Source: Paenibacillus sp.
GTDB taxonomy: Bacteria > Bacillota > Bacilli > Paenibacillales > YIM-B00363
Direction: 5' to 3'
NCBI RefSeq assembly: GCF_031177825.1
Contig: NZ_JAPSKE010000002.1
Span: 186,001-250,000 of the forward strand
Length of the DNA stretch: 64,000 nucleotides
Shown: piece after piece, positions 15,062 to 24,565 of the stretch
Position numbering within the stretch: the first letter of the stretch is position 1
Layout of the letters: every line of letters begins with the position of its first letter
Made by a program: the position numbers and the translations under genes
The notes under the pieces: model-generated
Told to the model about the DNA's origin: nothing
Databases searched by the model: none
Seen by the model: only the letters and a program-made list of their open reading frames with translations

Positions 15062-17419
15062 TCACTCCGCCGCGCGCACGATGTCAGGCTCGCCTCGGGT
15101 GAAAAACGTTACCTCGACGGTAGGCTTCGGCTCCCCAGAAAATCTGCAGCTGAACGAGATCGTCTGTCCGCCGCTCCTCCATGTCGGCGGCTCCGTTGCG
15201 GCCGCGACGGATCGCAGCAGGTTCCAGTTGCGATCGTATACTTTGCCGATTCCGTCGCCGTCGCAGACGAGGTACTCGCCGACGGCGATCTCCGTTTCGA
15301 AGGCGAGATACTGGCCGTGCAACTGGAACGAGGGGCGGCGAATGCAGGCGTCCGCGGCGCCGGAAGCGGACGAAACCTTCAGCGAGAAGCGCAGCGCCTG
15401 CGCGCCGAACCGGTTGTAGAACGCCCAATCGGCTCCCCCGGGCTGCCCCGGCTGCAGCTCTTCCGGGCTGCAGACGAACCCGCCGGCGACGTCGACCTCA
15501 TACAAGCTCCATCGATTCGGATCGATCGGCTCGAGATGCCAGTCGCTCTTAGGATCCTGCATGCGCGCTTGCTGCTCCGTCGTGAACGCCTTCATGCGCC
15601 TGGCGCGCTCCCATTCGCGAACCGCGGAGAGCAGCGCTTCGACGTTGCCGTTGCGGCGCAGCACCGCCAAGTCTGCGACCAACGCGAAGCCCGCGTCGAA
15701 GCCGGCCGCCTTGGACAACACCCATTCGATCTCGTCCATCGTCGTCGCCTCGAATGCATTCGAGGCGGATCGGACGAGGAACCAACCCAGCATCCGAGGG
15801 ATGAAGTTGCGCGCAAAATAACGCTGGTTATGCAGACGCCACTGGAGCTGCCCTTCCCGGGTTGCCGCCCCCCACGGCTCTCCCCAGTTAAAGCGCGTAT
15901 GCACATGCCACAAGAAATTCGGCACCACGATGCTGGCGTCGTTGATGACTTCGCGGTCCCATCCGTCGAAGCATCGCTTTACGAACCGGCTGGCCGCGTA
16001 ATCCTCGTGCCCGGTCGCATATACCCCCTCAAGGCCGTCGAAGGAAATTTGGCGCAAGCCTGTATTTCGGAAGAGCTCCGCCAAGCGGTCGCCATACTCG
16101 TCCTGAAGGGCGAGGTCCGGGAAGAAAACGTCGTACGGATGGTCCCACAGTCGGCCTACGTCCATGCCGGCGGCGTGAGCGGCGGCCGTCGTGCCGTTCG
16201 CCCCCCGCTTACACCCGAGCAGCGTCCAAGGAGGAGAATCGGATACCGCTTCGTATTCGATCAACTCCCCGCCGACGACGACCGTACGCCGATACAAGCT
16301 CAATCGGAACGGAACCGGATCATCCACCGTGATCTCGGCGTCTTCCGCGCCGACCGGCGCCGTTAGGCGAGCCGAACCCGCCCGTTGCAACCGAGGGTCG
16401 GGAACCGGAGTGACGAACGGATCGTTCAACGAGGTGAAATTCGTCAACGTATGGACGCCGAGATAGACGCCTTCCCGCTCCGCCAGCTCCACGCATGACC
16501 TCATGCCTTGATCCCCGTTCGGGAACGACGAAGGGTTCAGCTCGAAGTGGCCCCAATTGTTGAACGGTTCGGGATGGTACACATAGCGCAGCCCGGCTTG
16601 CTTCGCATAACCGACCGCTTCGCCGATCGTCGATTCCGAGAAATCCGAAATGAGGTATGACTGATTCGCCGCCGGCGACGTCTTCGCCCACGCCCCATCG
16701 ATCGTGGGATGCGGCAACCCCTCTCCCAGCTCGATCGTCTCGAGCGTATCGAGCACGCGGTCGACCGGACAACCGAACAACGCGATCCGGGAGCCTTCGA
16801 GCTCGGCGTCGAACCCGGATAGCGGTGCAACGAAAATATCGGACTGCCCCCACACCGCGCGCCGCTCGGCGCGGGTTCGGTTCCGAACGTAGGCCTGAAG
16901 CAGGCTGCCGCCTTCCGCCGTCGGCCAAGCCGCGCTAACGGAGTAATCCATCTTCGCGTCGGCATACGCCGCGACCGGTCCCGCTGGGACGTCGACCGGA
17001 TGACCGCCGATCGTCTTCTCGTTTAACGTCTGGATGCCGATCGCGTATTCGCCGTCATGGACGATGCCCACGGATTCGCCGATGGAGGCCGAGAGCGTCG
17101 TCGCATAAGGTCCCCATAGCAAAACGGAGGGCGCGGGCCCGGTAATGCGCTTGACCTCGAACGTGAGGTAGAGGGGATGCTCTTCCACGCTCACCTCAAT
17201 CTGTAGGCCGCTCTCCTTGAATTCGAGCGCGATCATGCCGGCGCCTGTCCGGCGGAAGCCGGACGGCGCTTCCGTCGCGCCGTTCGTCCGAACGCGGACG
17301 ATGGGCGACTTCAGACGGCCGGATGCGAATTCCCGGCCCGTCTTCGAGCAACGGAGGCCGATAAGGTTACCGATGCGGTCGAACTCCACTTCGAAGTGCT
17401 CCGTACGCAGTCGATGCAT
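15062..17419 (-). CDS. Putative glycoside hydrolase-like protein, undescribed family
   Basis: 785 residues, no signal peptide, so cytosolic. Three parts are visible: an N-terminal beta-sandwich-like domain (about 1-220), a probable TIM barrel (about 235-610), and a C-terminal beta domain (about 630-785). The barrel is interrupted at about 350-425 by a module with LIEYEAVSD and CKRGANGTTAAAHAAG, a pattern I associate with phage tail-fibre repeats. Candidate catalytic acids are D461/E464 in ISFDGLEG and E514 in WGEPWG. It is last in an operon with a solute-binding protein and two sugar-type permeases, so it probably cleaves the imported saccharide. I cannot assign a CAZy family. Confidence 0.75.
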   Translation of the reverse strand: MHRLRTEHFEVEFDRIGNLIGLRCSKTGREFASGRLKSPIVRVRTNGATEAPSGFRRTGAGMIALEFKESGLQIEVSVEEHPLYLTFEVKRITGPAPSVLLWGPYATTLSASIGESVGIVHDGEYAIGIQTLNEKTIGGHPVDVPAGPVAAYADAKMDYSVSAAWPTAEGGSLLQAYVRNRTRAERRAVWGQSDIFVAPLSGFDAELEGSRIALFGCPVDRVLDTLETIELGEGLPHPTIDGAWAKTSPAANQSYLISDFSESTIGEAVGYAKQAGLRYVYHPEPFNNWGHFELNPSSFPNGDQGMRSCVELAEREGVYLGVHTLTNFTSLNDPFVTPVPDPRLQRAGSARLTAPVGAEDAEITVDDPVPFRLSLYRRTVVVGGELIEYEAVSDSPPWTLLGCKRGANGTTAAAHAAGMDVGRLWDHPYDVFFPDLALQDEYGDRLAELFRNTGLRQISFDGLEGVYATGHEDYAASRFVKRCFDGWDREVINDASIVVPNFLWHVHTRFNWGEPWGAATREGQLQWRLHNQRYFARNFIPRMLGWFLVRSASNAFEATTMDEIEWVLSKAAGFDAGFALVADLAVLRRNGNVEALLSAVREWERARRMKAFTTEQQARMQDPKSDWHLEPIDPNRWSLYEVDVAGGFVCSPEELQPGQPGGADWAFYNRFGAQALRFSLKVSSASGAADACIRRPSFQLHGQYLAFETEIAVGEYLVCDGDGIGKVYDRNWNLLRSVAAATEPPTWRSGGQTISFSCRFSGEPKPTVEVTFFTRGEPDIVRAAE

Positions 17420-17450
17420 GTTTATTTAGCTCCCAAAAGTTAGTTTCTGT

Positions 17451-19082
17451 CTATTCGCGGCTTTCTTCGTAAATACGCTGCGCCTCTTCCATAACAAGGT
17501 CTCCGCCCATCTTCTTCCATTCGTCGACGAATCGGTCGAAGTCGTCGAGCGACTTGCGCCCCGTGATGAAGTCGATAAAGGTTTGCAGTGTAAACTGCTC
17601 CAATTTATCTTGGTACTCGTTGTAGACGGGTTTGTTATACGGCGCCAAAATATCGATCACCCTCGTGCCTTTCGCCCGCGTCTCCTTCGCCAATTCGCGC
17701 AAGTCGGTGTCCGACGTATAGGAGGTTTGGAAGTCGTAATCGTTGAAGGAGCCCGCCATCGAGTATCCGCCGATTCCTTCGCGTTTGCGCACTTGCTCGT
17801 CGTCGTAAGGAGCGATGAACTCAACGATGCCCTTCTCGTTCAACTTCCACATTTTATCCTTCTCGCCGAAGTTCAGCTTTTCGTAAATTTCCGGGTCGAA
17901 TTGGGACGCCTCGAAAACTTGTAAATACTTGACAAGCTTCTCTTGGTCTTGCTCCAGCTGCTTGCCGAACATGACGCCGGAGGCGAAGCTCGGGTGGTAT
18001 TGCGAGATACCATACGCCCCTTCCGGTCCTTTGACGCCGCCGACAGTTTCCCAAGCGAACTCGGGATTCGCCGCTTTCAATTTATCGTACCATTGCTCGC
18101 CGCCAAGGAACGCGCTGCCGGGCAGGAACGACCACCAGTAATATTCGACCGCTCCCGCTTTCGCCGTCAGCACCTTATCTTCTACGTTATTTCCCTTGTT
18201 GACGACGAATTCGGGGTCGATCAATTCAAGATCATGCCAACGCTTCAATACTTCGAGCGCTTGTTTCGCGCCGGGTTCGATCTCCCCGCGGACAATCTTG
18301 CCGTCCTTCTCCCGGAAGATGTTCGGATAAGCGTCGAATGCGCCGAACACGGAGCTGAACAACGATTCGATATTACTTGCGGAGCCTGTCATGCCGTACG
18401 TATCCTTCTGCCCGTTCCCGTCCGGATCGTCGTTCCGGAAAGCGGTAAGCGCCGCTTCCATCTCTTCCAACGTTTCCGGCGCCTTCTCGATGCCTACATT
18501 CTTCAGCCAGTCGCCGCGGAAGCCAAGCTGCAGACCGTCGATGCCGATGTCCCATAGTACGGGGAGTGCGTAAATTTTGCCGTCTCTTCTTACGTACTGA
18601 TAAGGATCGTCGCCGAGGAACCGCTTCAGCCATTCCACGTACTTCGGCATATGTTGTTCGATGAGCTCCTGCGGAATTTCCGCCGCTACGCCCTGCTGTA
18701 AAAACTTGTCGTAATCCGGGAAGGACGGCTCCTTCCACCAATCCGGAATTTCGCCGGAAGCGATCTGAAGATTGAGCGTCTCCGTGAACGTATCCCTGGC
18801 GGCGGCGACGAACTCCGTTTCGATGCCGAACTTCTCTTCGATCGCCCGAACCCCGTACGAATCCGTGTTCGTCAATCCGTCTAAATTCCAAAATTTCAGC
18901 ACGGGCTTTTCCGCCGATTTTGCGGCTTCTTGCTTCGCAGACGGATCGACGCCTTGGTCGGTCGTCTCCGTTCCTTCCGGCTCGTTCGAGCCGTTCCCTC
19001 CGCCAGAGCTGCAAGCGGCTAATAAGACGATCAATGCAAGAGAACTTATCGCCGTCCGCCAAAGCATCCTTTTCTTTTTCAA
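17451..19082 (-). CDS. Extracellular solute-binding lipoprotein (YtcQ/LplA type)
   Basis: Substrate-binding component of a carbohydrate ABC importer. About 543 residues: a basic start, signal peptide and lipobox LAAC, a Gly/Ser/Asn-Glu linker, then a large family 1 binding domain (starting KPVLKFWNLDG) of the long Paenibacillus type. The start is uncertain: TTG at 19082 has AGAGGA 9 bases upstream; ATG at 19091 and TTG at 19100 are in frame but poorly spaced. It follows the permease gene and precedes the glycosidase-like gene. Ligand unknown; LplA/YtcQ relatives bind oligosaccharides such as rhamnogalacturonan or mannan fragments. Confidence 0.92.
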   Translation of the reverse strand: MKKKRMLWRTAISSLALIVLLAACSSGGGNGSNEPEGTETTDQGVDPSAKQEAAKSAEKPVLKFWNLDGLTNTDSYGVRAIEEKFGIETEFVAAARDTFTETLNLQIASGEIPDWWKEPSFPDYDKFLQQGVAAEIPQELIEQHMPKYVEWLKRFLGDDPYQYVRRDGKIYALPVLWDIGIDGLQLGFRGDWLKNVGIEKAPETLEEMEAALTAFRNDDPDGNGQKDTYGMTGSASNIESLFSSVFGAFDAYPNIFREKDGKIVRGEIEPGAKQALEVLKRWHDLELIDPEFVVNKGNNVEDKVLTAKAGAVEYYWWSFLPGSAFLGGEQWYDKLKAANPEFAWETVGGVKGPEGAYGISQYHPSFASGVMFGKQLEQDQEKLVKYLQVFEASQFDPEIYEKLNFGEKDKMWKLNEKGIVEFIAPYDDEQVRKREGIGGYSMAGSFNDYDFQTSYTSDTDLRELAKETRAKGTRVIDILAPYNKPVYNEYQDKLEQFTLQTFIDFITGRKSLDDFDRFVDEWKKMGGDLVMEEAQRIYEESRE

Positions 19083-19124
19083 CCCTCTCATTCCTCTCAA
19101 GTCTTTTTTTCTATTAAAAGGGGG

Positions 19125-20021
19125 TTACCCCTTAATAGCGCCGATCATAACGCCCTTCACGAAATACTTCTGAATGAACGGGTAAACGAGAAGCATCGGT
19201 ATGATCGAAAACATGATGACGGTCGCTTGCAGTTGGCGTCCCGAAAACACCGTCTTCGTCCCCAAGTTTTGGATCACGGAATTGATGTCGGTCATATTGT
19301 TCTGAATAATAATTTTACGCAACACGACTTGAAGCACTTGCTTGTTCGGATCCGTAATATAGATCATGCTGTCGAACCATGCGTTCCAATGGCCGACGCC
19401 GACCCACAACGCTATCGTCGCGAGCACCGGCTTCGATAACGGCAAGGCGATTCGCGTAAAAATTCGAGCATACCCCGCCCCGTCCACCCGGGCGGATTCC
19501 TCCAGTTCCTCCGGCAGCGCGCGGAAGAAATTGCGCATAATCAACACGTTAAAGGCGCTGATCATGCCCGGCAGGACGAGGGCCCACACCGAATTGAACA
19601 AGCCTAGTTCTCGAATCAACAAGTAACTCGGAATCGTACCGCCGCTGAAGAGCATCGTGAACAGAATGACCGCCGTGAAGCCGCGGTTGAACGGCAAATC
19701 CGCCTTCGCGAGCGGGTACGCGGTCAGCGCGGTGAATACAAGCGATAAGACGACGCCGATGCCGGTGCGAAGAAGCGTATTCGCGTATCCCGACCACAGC
19801 GCATCGAAGCGCAGCGCGAGTCTATAGCTTTCGAAAGTCAGTTCGGCGGGAAATAAGATGAATCCCGATTCGTAAGCCGAGCTGTTCACCCCCGCGCCGT
19901 CCAGCGAGATGACGACCTGCGTCCAGAACGGATAGAGAGTCGTAAGCGCCACGATCGCGAGTACGAAATACAGAACGGCGTCGATCGCCTTATCCCCCGG
20001 CGACTTCTTGATGTTGATCAT
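19125..20021 (-). CDS. Carbohydrate ABC transporter permease (YtcP/AraQ type)
   Basis: One of two membrane subunits of the importer. 298 residues, about six transmembrane segments, with the EAA loop that contacts the ATPase visible as EESARVDGAGYARIF followed by ALPLSKP. ATG at 20021 with AGGAG 8 bases upstream; the ATG two codons earlier overlaps the ribosome binding site. No ATPase gene is in the cassette; such importers usually borrow a shared MsmX-type ATPase. Confidence 0.94.
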   Translation of the reverse strand: MINIKKSPGDKAIDAVLYFVLAIVALTTLYPFWTQVVISLDGAGVNSSAYESGFILFPAELTFESYRLALRFDALWSGYANTLLRTGIGVVLSLVFTALTAYPLAKADLPFNRGFTAVILFTMLFSGGTIPSYLLIRELGLFNSVWALVLPGMISAFNVLIMRNFFRALPEELEESARVDGAGYARIFTRIALPLSKPVLATIALWVGVGHWNAWFDSMIYITDPNKQVLQVVLRKIIIQNNMTDINSVIQNLGTKTVFSGRQLQATVIMFSIIPMLLVYPFIQKYFVKGVMIGAIKG

Positions 20022-20066
20022 GACCATCTCTCCTCATGCTGTGATTCCCTGCGTTGCGATCCGGGC

Positions 20067-21023
20067 CTACCACAAGGCGTGATCCTTCCCGCCGATGACC
20101 TTCACGATGCGATTGACGACGAGGATTAACAACAGCGCGACAGCCGATTTAAACAAACCGACGGCGGTAGCGTAGCTATAATCCATCTCGACGAGGCCCC
20201 TTCGATACACATACGTATCGATGATGTCCGACACGTTCATCACCCTAGGGTTATACATGTTGAAAATTTGGTCGAAGCCGGCGTCCAATATTCCGGACAT
20301 CGAAAGAATCAACATGATCGCGATGACGGGCGCGAGCATCGGGATGGAGATGAAGAACATACGCTTGAATCGTCCGGCTCCGTCGATGACGGCGGCTTCG
20401 TACAGCTGAGGGTCGATGTTCGAGATCGCCGCGAAGTAAATGATGGACCCCCACCCGAAACCTTGGAAGATGCTCGTGACCACCAAGATCGAACGGAAAT
20501 ATCGATCGTCCGCGAGGAACAGCATCGGGTCCGCGCCGAACCATTGCAACATTGCATTGATCGGGCCGTCCATCGAGAAGATCGTGAAGAAGATTCCCGC
20601 CATAATGACCCACGAAATGAAATGCGGGAGGTACGACACGGTCTGAACCGCCTTCTTGAATTTCGCGCTCGATACCTCGCTTAGCAAGAGCGCGAATAAA
20701 ATCGGTACCGGGAAACCGAAAACGAGCTTGTAGAAACTAATAACGAGCGTGTTCTTAAGGACCGTGTAAAAATACGGATCCGAGAACACCTTTTCAAACC
20801 AATGGAACCCGATCCATGGACTGTTCAAAATACCTTGCGTAATTTTGAAATCCTTGAACGCCAGTACGACCCCGTACATTGGGAGATAGTGAAAAACACC
20901 GTAGTACATCATCCCCGGCACGAGCATGAGCAACAAAACGCGATACTTTTTCCAACGCCTCCACCGATCCGCCCCGAATCGAAGGCGTCCGCTCGAACGG
21001 ACCGGCGCGGCCGCTCGGTTCAT
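20067..21023 (-). CDS. lplB: Carbohydrate ABC transporter permease (LplB type)
   Basis: Second membrane subunit of the importer. 318 residues: basic N-terminal tail (1-27), then about six membrane segments. The EAA loop reads EAAVIDGAGRFKRMF followed by ISIPML. The family's GIFHYLPMYG-type first loop appears as GVFHYLPMYG. ATG at 21023 with AGGGGG 8 bases upstream. First gene of the transport operon; a 122-base gap separates it from yesM, with a TATAGT that could be a -10. Confidence 0.94.
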   Translation of the reverse strand: MNRAAAPVRSSGRLRFGADRWRRWKKYRVLLLMLVPGMMYYGVFHYLPMYGVVLAFKDFKITQGILNSPWIGFHWFEKVFSDPYFYTVLKNTLVISFYKLVFGFPVPILFALLLSEVSSAKFKKAVQTVSYLPHFISWVIMAGIFFTIFSMDGPINAMLQWFGADPMLFLADDRYFRSILVVTSIFQGFGWGSIIYFAAISNIDPQLYEAAVIDGAGRFKRMFFISIPMLAPVIAIMLILSMSGILDAGFDQIFNMYNPRVMNVSDIIDTYVYRRGLVEMDYSYATAVGLFKSAVALLLILVVNRIVKVIGGKDHALW

Positions 21024-21145
21024 GACTCCCGCCCCCTATCCATGTATTCGCTTTCATTTCTTGAATTAACTATACCAAGCTCCGAGGGTAATGAAATTAT
21101 CAAACATTTTCGAAATGATTCGATTTCTTACGTAGTTTGCCCCGC

Positions 21146-22858
21146 TTACTTATCGGGACGGCCGTTGGCAGGTACGGCGATCCTCATTCTCGTTCCTCTC
21201 CCCGGCTCGCTTTCGATTCGCAACGCGTACTTCGTCCCGAAATACAACTTCAGCCGCTTGTTCACATTCTTCAACCCGTATCCGACCGATTGTTCCGAGA
21301 GTAGACTCTCGACCGTTTCTTCGTCCATTCCGGGACCGTTGTCTTCGACGATGAACTCGATGGCCGGTCCGACCGTCGCCGCCGCCACGCGCAGCTTCCC
21401 TCTTCCGCCTTCCTTCTTCTGGATCCCGTGCATGACGGCGTTCTCGACGATCGGCTGGAGCGTCATATTCAGCATCGTGCCGGAGTACACGCTTTCATCG
21501 ATCTCGTAGTCCACATCGAAGCCGTCGTCGTTCATGATCAACAGAATTTCCAGATACGACTTTACCGTTTCAAGTTCGTCCTTCGCGGGAATGAGATGAT
21601 CGCCTTTATTCAAGGTTGTCCGATAAAACTTCGACATGGCTGTCACGACGTGACTAATTAGCGTCTGCCCGCTTTTCACGGCCTCCCAATTGATGAAAGA
21701 CAACGTATTATACAGGAAATGCGGTTTTATTTGGGACTGGAGCGCCTTCAGCTCCGCTTCTTGTTGAATGATCTTGCTGGCGTAAGACTCTCGAATCAAC
21801 TCGTTTAACCGAAACACCATGTTGTCGAATCGGTTAATCAGCTCTCCGATTTCGTCTTTGGACGCGCTCTGTACGCGAAGCTGCAGGTCCCCGTTTTCCA
21901 CTCGCTTCATAAAGCTGTTCAGTTGGTGGATACGGCGAATCATCGTACGGGAAAAGACGGAAATGATGAACAGCAGGAAGATGATGCAAGACGCGATAAC
22001 GATCAATGTCGCATTCAGGATCGAGCCGGCATTCGGCGTTACGCGCTCCGCCGGCACGAAGCAATGCAGCGTCCAGCCGGTTTCTGAAATCGTCTTCTTA
22101 ACGACGAAATACTTGATATCTTCTACCGTCACGGTACTGTCCGTCGGATTGACCCGCTTCGTTACTTCGGTCGCGATTTCCCGCAAGTCGTTCCGATTCG
22201 CATACAGCAGCTTGTTCGAATCGTCCGTGATCGCCACGCCGTAACCGTCCATTAAGTCGGTAACGCCGAAGAACAGACCGCGATGATGAATCCGGATTAC
22301 CGCCGCGTTGATGTAAGGGTCGGAGAAGAAGCGGGGAAAGGTGCGGACGAACAGCAATTCCTCCCCATCGAAAACCCAATGCTCCCCTTCCCCCGCGATC
22401 GCCTCTTCGTACCACGGCTCGCCCTTCGCCCGCTCGGCGGACACGACGGCTTCTCCATATTCCGGAACGTCGCTCTGCGTGTAAAACTTGATATCCCGGA
22501 TATTCGAGTCGACCGTCCTCATCATGGTAAAGTACGGCGCCAGGTATTCGTTCAAATCCCGCGACAAGTTCACCAAGTCGAGGTAATCGTTCGCGACGAT
22601 CCGTTGGAAGGTTCGATTGTATACGATCGATTGAAGGGCCCGGTTATACTGCTCGATCGAACCCCCGATGCTCTGCGCCAGCGTCGTCGCATCGCGTTCC
22701 ACGCTTTGTTCCGCTTGGTAATCCAACAGCTCCCTCGATTGCCCGTAGGCGTACATGCCCAGCACGAAGATCGGTACGATAATTACGGTCAGATAGGACA
22801 GGAACAGCTTCTGGTTCAACCGCAGCCGGTTGAATAGGAGATCGATCGAACGCTTCAT
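21146..22858 (-). CDS. Sensor histidine kinase, YesM family
   Basis: Membrane sensor of a two-component pair controlling sugar uptake genes. 570 residues: TM1 (about 17-38), a large extracellular sensing domain (about 40-280), TM2 (about 282-304), HAMP (about 302-354), and a His_kinase domain with the phospho-acceptor H380 in SQIKPHFLYN, then an HATPase domain with ENAVMHG and EDNGPGMD. GTG/ATG start overlaps the response regulator stop by 4 bases (22855-22858), so the two are co-translated. The signal is probably the solute handled by the adjacent importer, by analogy with YesMN, LytST-like and YtrAB-type neighbours; this is inference. Confidence 0.94.
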   Translation of the reverse strand: MKRSIDLLFNRLRLNQKLFLSYLTVIIVPIFVLGMYAYGQSRELLDYQAEQSVERDATTLAQSIGGSIEQYNRALQSIVYNRTFQRIVANDYLDLVNLSRDLNEYLAPYFTMMRTVDSNIRDIKFYTQSDVPEYGEAVVSAERAKGEPWYEEAIAGEGEHWVFDGEELLFVRTFPRFFSDPYINAAVIRIHHRGLFFGVTDLMDGYGVAITDDSNKLLYANRNDLREIATEVTKRVNPTDSTVTVEDIKYFVVKKTISETGWTLHCFVPAERVTPNAGSILNATLIVIASCIIFLLFIISVFSRTMIRRIHQLNSFMKRVENGDLQLRVQSASKDEIGELINRFDNMVFRLNELIRESYASKIIQQEAELKALQSQIKPHFLYNTLSFINWEAVKSGQTLISHVVTAMSKFYRTTLNKGDHLIPAKDELETVKSYLEILLIMNDDGFDVDYEIDESVYSGTMLNMTLQPIVENAVMHGIQKKEGGRGKLRVAAATVGPAIEFIVEDNGPGMDEETVESLLSEQSVGYGLKNVNKRLKLYFGTKYALRIESEPGRGTRMRIAVPANGRPDK

Positions 22859-24396
22859 CTGCCCATCTCCTCCCGGTACTGCGAGGGGGATACCCCATAA
22901 TGCGTCTTGAATAGCGAGCTGAAATACGGGAAGTTCGGGTAACCGACGGATTGACCGATGGAAACGATCTTCTGATTCGTCGTCGTCAATAGCTGACGCG
23001 CCCGCTCCATGCGGAACATCGTAATATATTTGTTGATGCTGATGCCCGTTTGTTTTTTGAACAGATAACTCAAGTAGCTTGGGCTTAGGTACACTCTCTC
23101 GGCCAGGAGCTCTAACGACAAATCGGATCCGTATTCGTTCGCGATGATATCGATGACGTCCTCGATCGCCTTACGCTTCGAATCCGCCGACTGCTCCCGA
23201 AGCTCTCCGCCTTGGTCGAACAAGGAAAGCATATATTGTTTCAGCGCTTCCAAGGTCTCCGCTCTGTAGATGGCCTCCAGACTCTTTTCGAAACTATAAA
23301 TCTCCTTCTTGATCGCCGCGCCGTACATGGCCTTCGCGATCTCCATGCATAGGTGCTTTACGTAAACGACGGAGTAGGTTCCTCCCGCCTGAAGAAGATC
23401 CATCACCTGCTCGAACTGCACCTTCGCAACCTCGTATTGCTTCTTCTGAAGCTGCAGCGCGATGCCGGACAACGCCTCTTCGGCCGAAACGCGTCTCTCC
23501 TCGTTTTCCCGCCGCGGCGGCCGGGCGAGGAGGACCGTACCTTCCCGGAAAAAAAACTTCCGCTCCAACACCGCCTCCAACTCGAAGAAGGCATGCGGGA
23601 ACTGCGATCCGTCGCTTACCTCTCCGCCGACGACGATCGTCATCTCCCGATCGTACACTTCCTTGAACCACCGAACGAGCCTTTCGCCGAAGGCTAACGT
23701 CTCCTCCTCCCCGACGGAGGCATTCATCAACAGTAAGCTTTGCAGGGGATGCAGGTGCACGAGCTCGAAGGTTCCCGGCGCCAACTCCGACAGCTCCTCC
23801 TCCACTTTACGGTCGAACAGATCGAAGAAGCGGCTGCCCGTATCCAGCAAGACGAGCCGCACGCTGCGCCCGCCGTAGTGCGTTATCGCCGGCAGGTACG
23901 GCGTCCCGGCCGCATCCGGGCTTTCGCCGTGCAGCATCCGGGCGACGATCGTTTGCTTTTCGAAATGGACGCCCCTCCAATACGCCTCCTCGAGCTTCTT
24001 GTACTGATCTTTCGCTTGCCGTTCTTCCTCGCACAACTGGATGACCTGCGACATCACCTTTAAAAACTCGTTCACCTCGACAGGCTTCAGGATGTACCGA
24101 ATCGCTCTCAGGTCGATAGCCCGCTGCGCGTATTCGAACTCTCCGTAAGCGCTCATCATAATGACCTTCATCGATGGATCGTACGCTTTCGCGCGTTGAG
24201 CCAGCTCCAGGCCGTCCATGCCGTGCATGCGGATATCCGTGAGCAGAATATCCACTCCGCCTTCCTCGATTCTCGCGATCGCCTTCTCCCCGCTGTCCGC
24301 TTCCCCCGCTTCGAGCGGCAGATCGTATTTCGCAATGAGAAATTTGACGCCTTCGCGTTCGAAACTGTCGTCATCGACGACGAGAATGTTTAACAT
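22855..24396 (-). CDS. Response regulator, YesN family with AraC-type DNA-binding domain
   Basis: 513 residues: receiver domain (1-about 120) with phospho-acceptor D54 in LLTDIRM and K104 in YILKPV, a long middle region (about 130-400), and a C-terminal AraC HTH domain (about 410-510) with the typical LSYLFKKQTGISINKYI segment. It very likely activates the lplB-permease-binding protein-hydrolase operon beside it. Start ATG at 24396 has only a weak ribosome binding site (GCGGG). The upstream region carries the resE terminator and an IS-end-like scar. Confidence 0.94.
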   Translation of the reverse strand: MLNILVVDDDSFEREGVKFLIAKYDLPLEAGEADSGEKAIARIEEGGVDILLTDIRMHGMDGLELAQRAKAYDPSMKVIMMSAYGEFEYAQRAIDLRAIRYILKPVEVNEFLKVMSQVIQLCEEERQAKDQYKKLEEAYWRGVHFEKQTIVARMLHGESPDAAGTPYLPAITHYGGRSVRLVLLDTGSRFFDLFDRKVEEELSELAPGTFELVHLHPLQSLLLMNASVGEEETLAFGERLVRWFKEVYDREMTIVVGGEVSDGSQFPHAFFELEAVLERKFFFREGTVLLARPPRRENEERRVSAEEALSGIALQLQKKQYEVAKVQFEQVMDLLQAGGTYSVVYVKHLCMEIAKAMYGAAIKKEIYSFEKSLEAIYRAETLEALKQYMLSLFDQGGELREQSADSKRKAIEDVIDIIANEYGSDLSLELLAERVYLSPSYLSYLFKKQTGISINKYITMFRMERARQLLTTTNQKIVSIGQSVGYPNFPYFSSLFKTHYGVSPSQYREEMGR

Positions 24397-24438
24397 CCCG
24401 CTTCACCACCATTAGAAAATTAGGATTCGTTCATGTGG

Positions 24439-24473
24439 AAAATAAGCATCCCCGGAAATCGAGGATGCTTATT
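24439..24473 (-). terminator. Intrinsic terminator after resE
   Basis: Perfect 11-base stem AATAAGCATCC/GGATGCTTATT, 11-base loop, followed on the minus strand by TTTT. It separates the res transcript from the sugar-locus regulators. Confidence 0.8.
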
Positions 24474-24490
24474 ATGTGTATGTTATAAGA

Positions 24491-24533
24491 AAGAGCCGCC
24501 CCTAGTCCAATAAGACTTTTGGGACAGCCCTTT
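24491..24533. mobile_element. Possible insertion-sequence end remnant / degenerate MITE
   Basis: The segment reads as an imperfect inverted repeat: AAGAGCCGCCCCTAGTC (24491-24507) against GACTTTTGGGACAGCCCTTT (24514-24533), with 6 bases between. GGGCTGTCCCAAAAGTC resembles terminal inverted repeats of IS elements I have seen in Bacillales. No transposase is present. It lies exactly between resE and the sugar-locus regulators. Confidence 0.4.
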
Positions 24534-24565
24534 ACCTTCGACAAGTGTTCCACGAACAACAAGAA

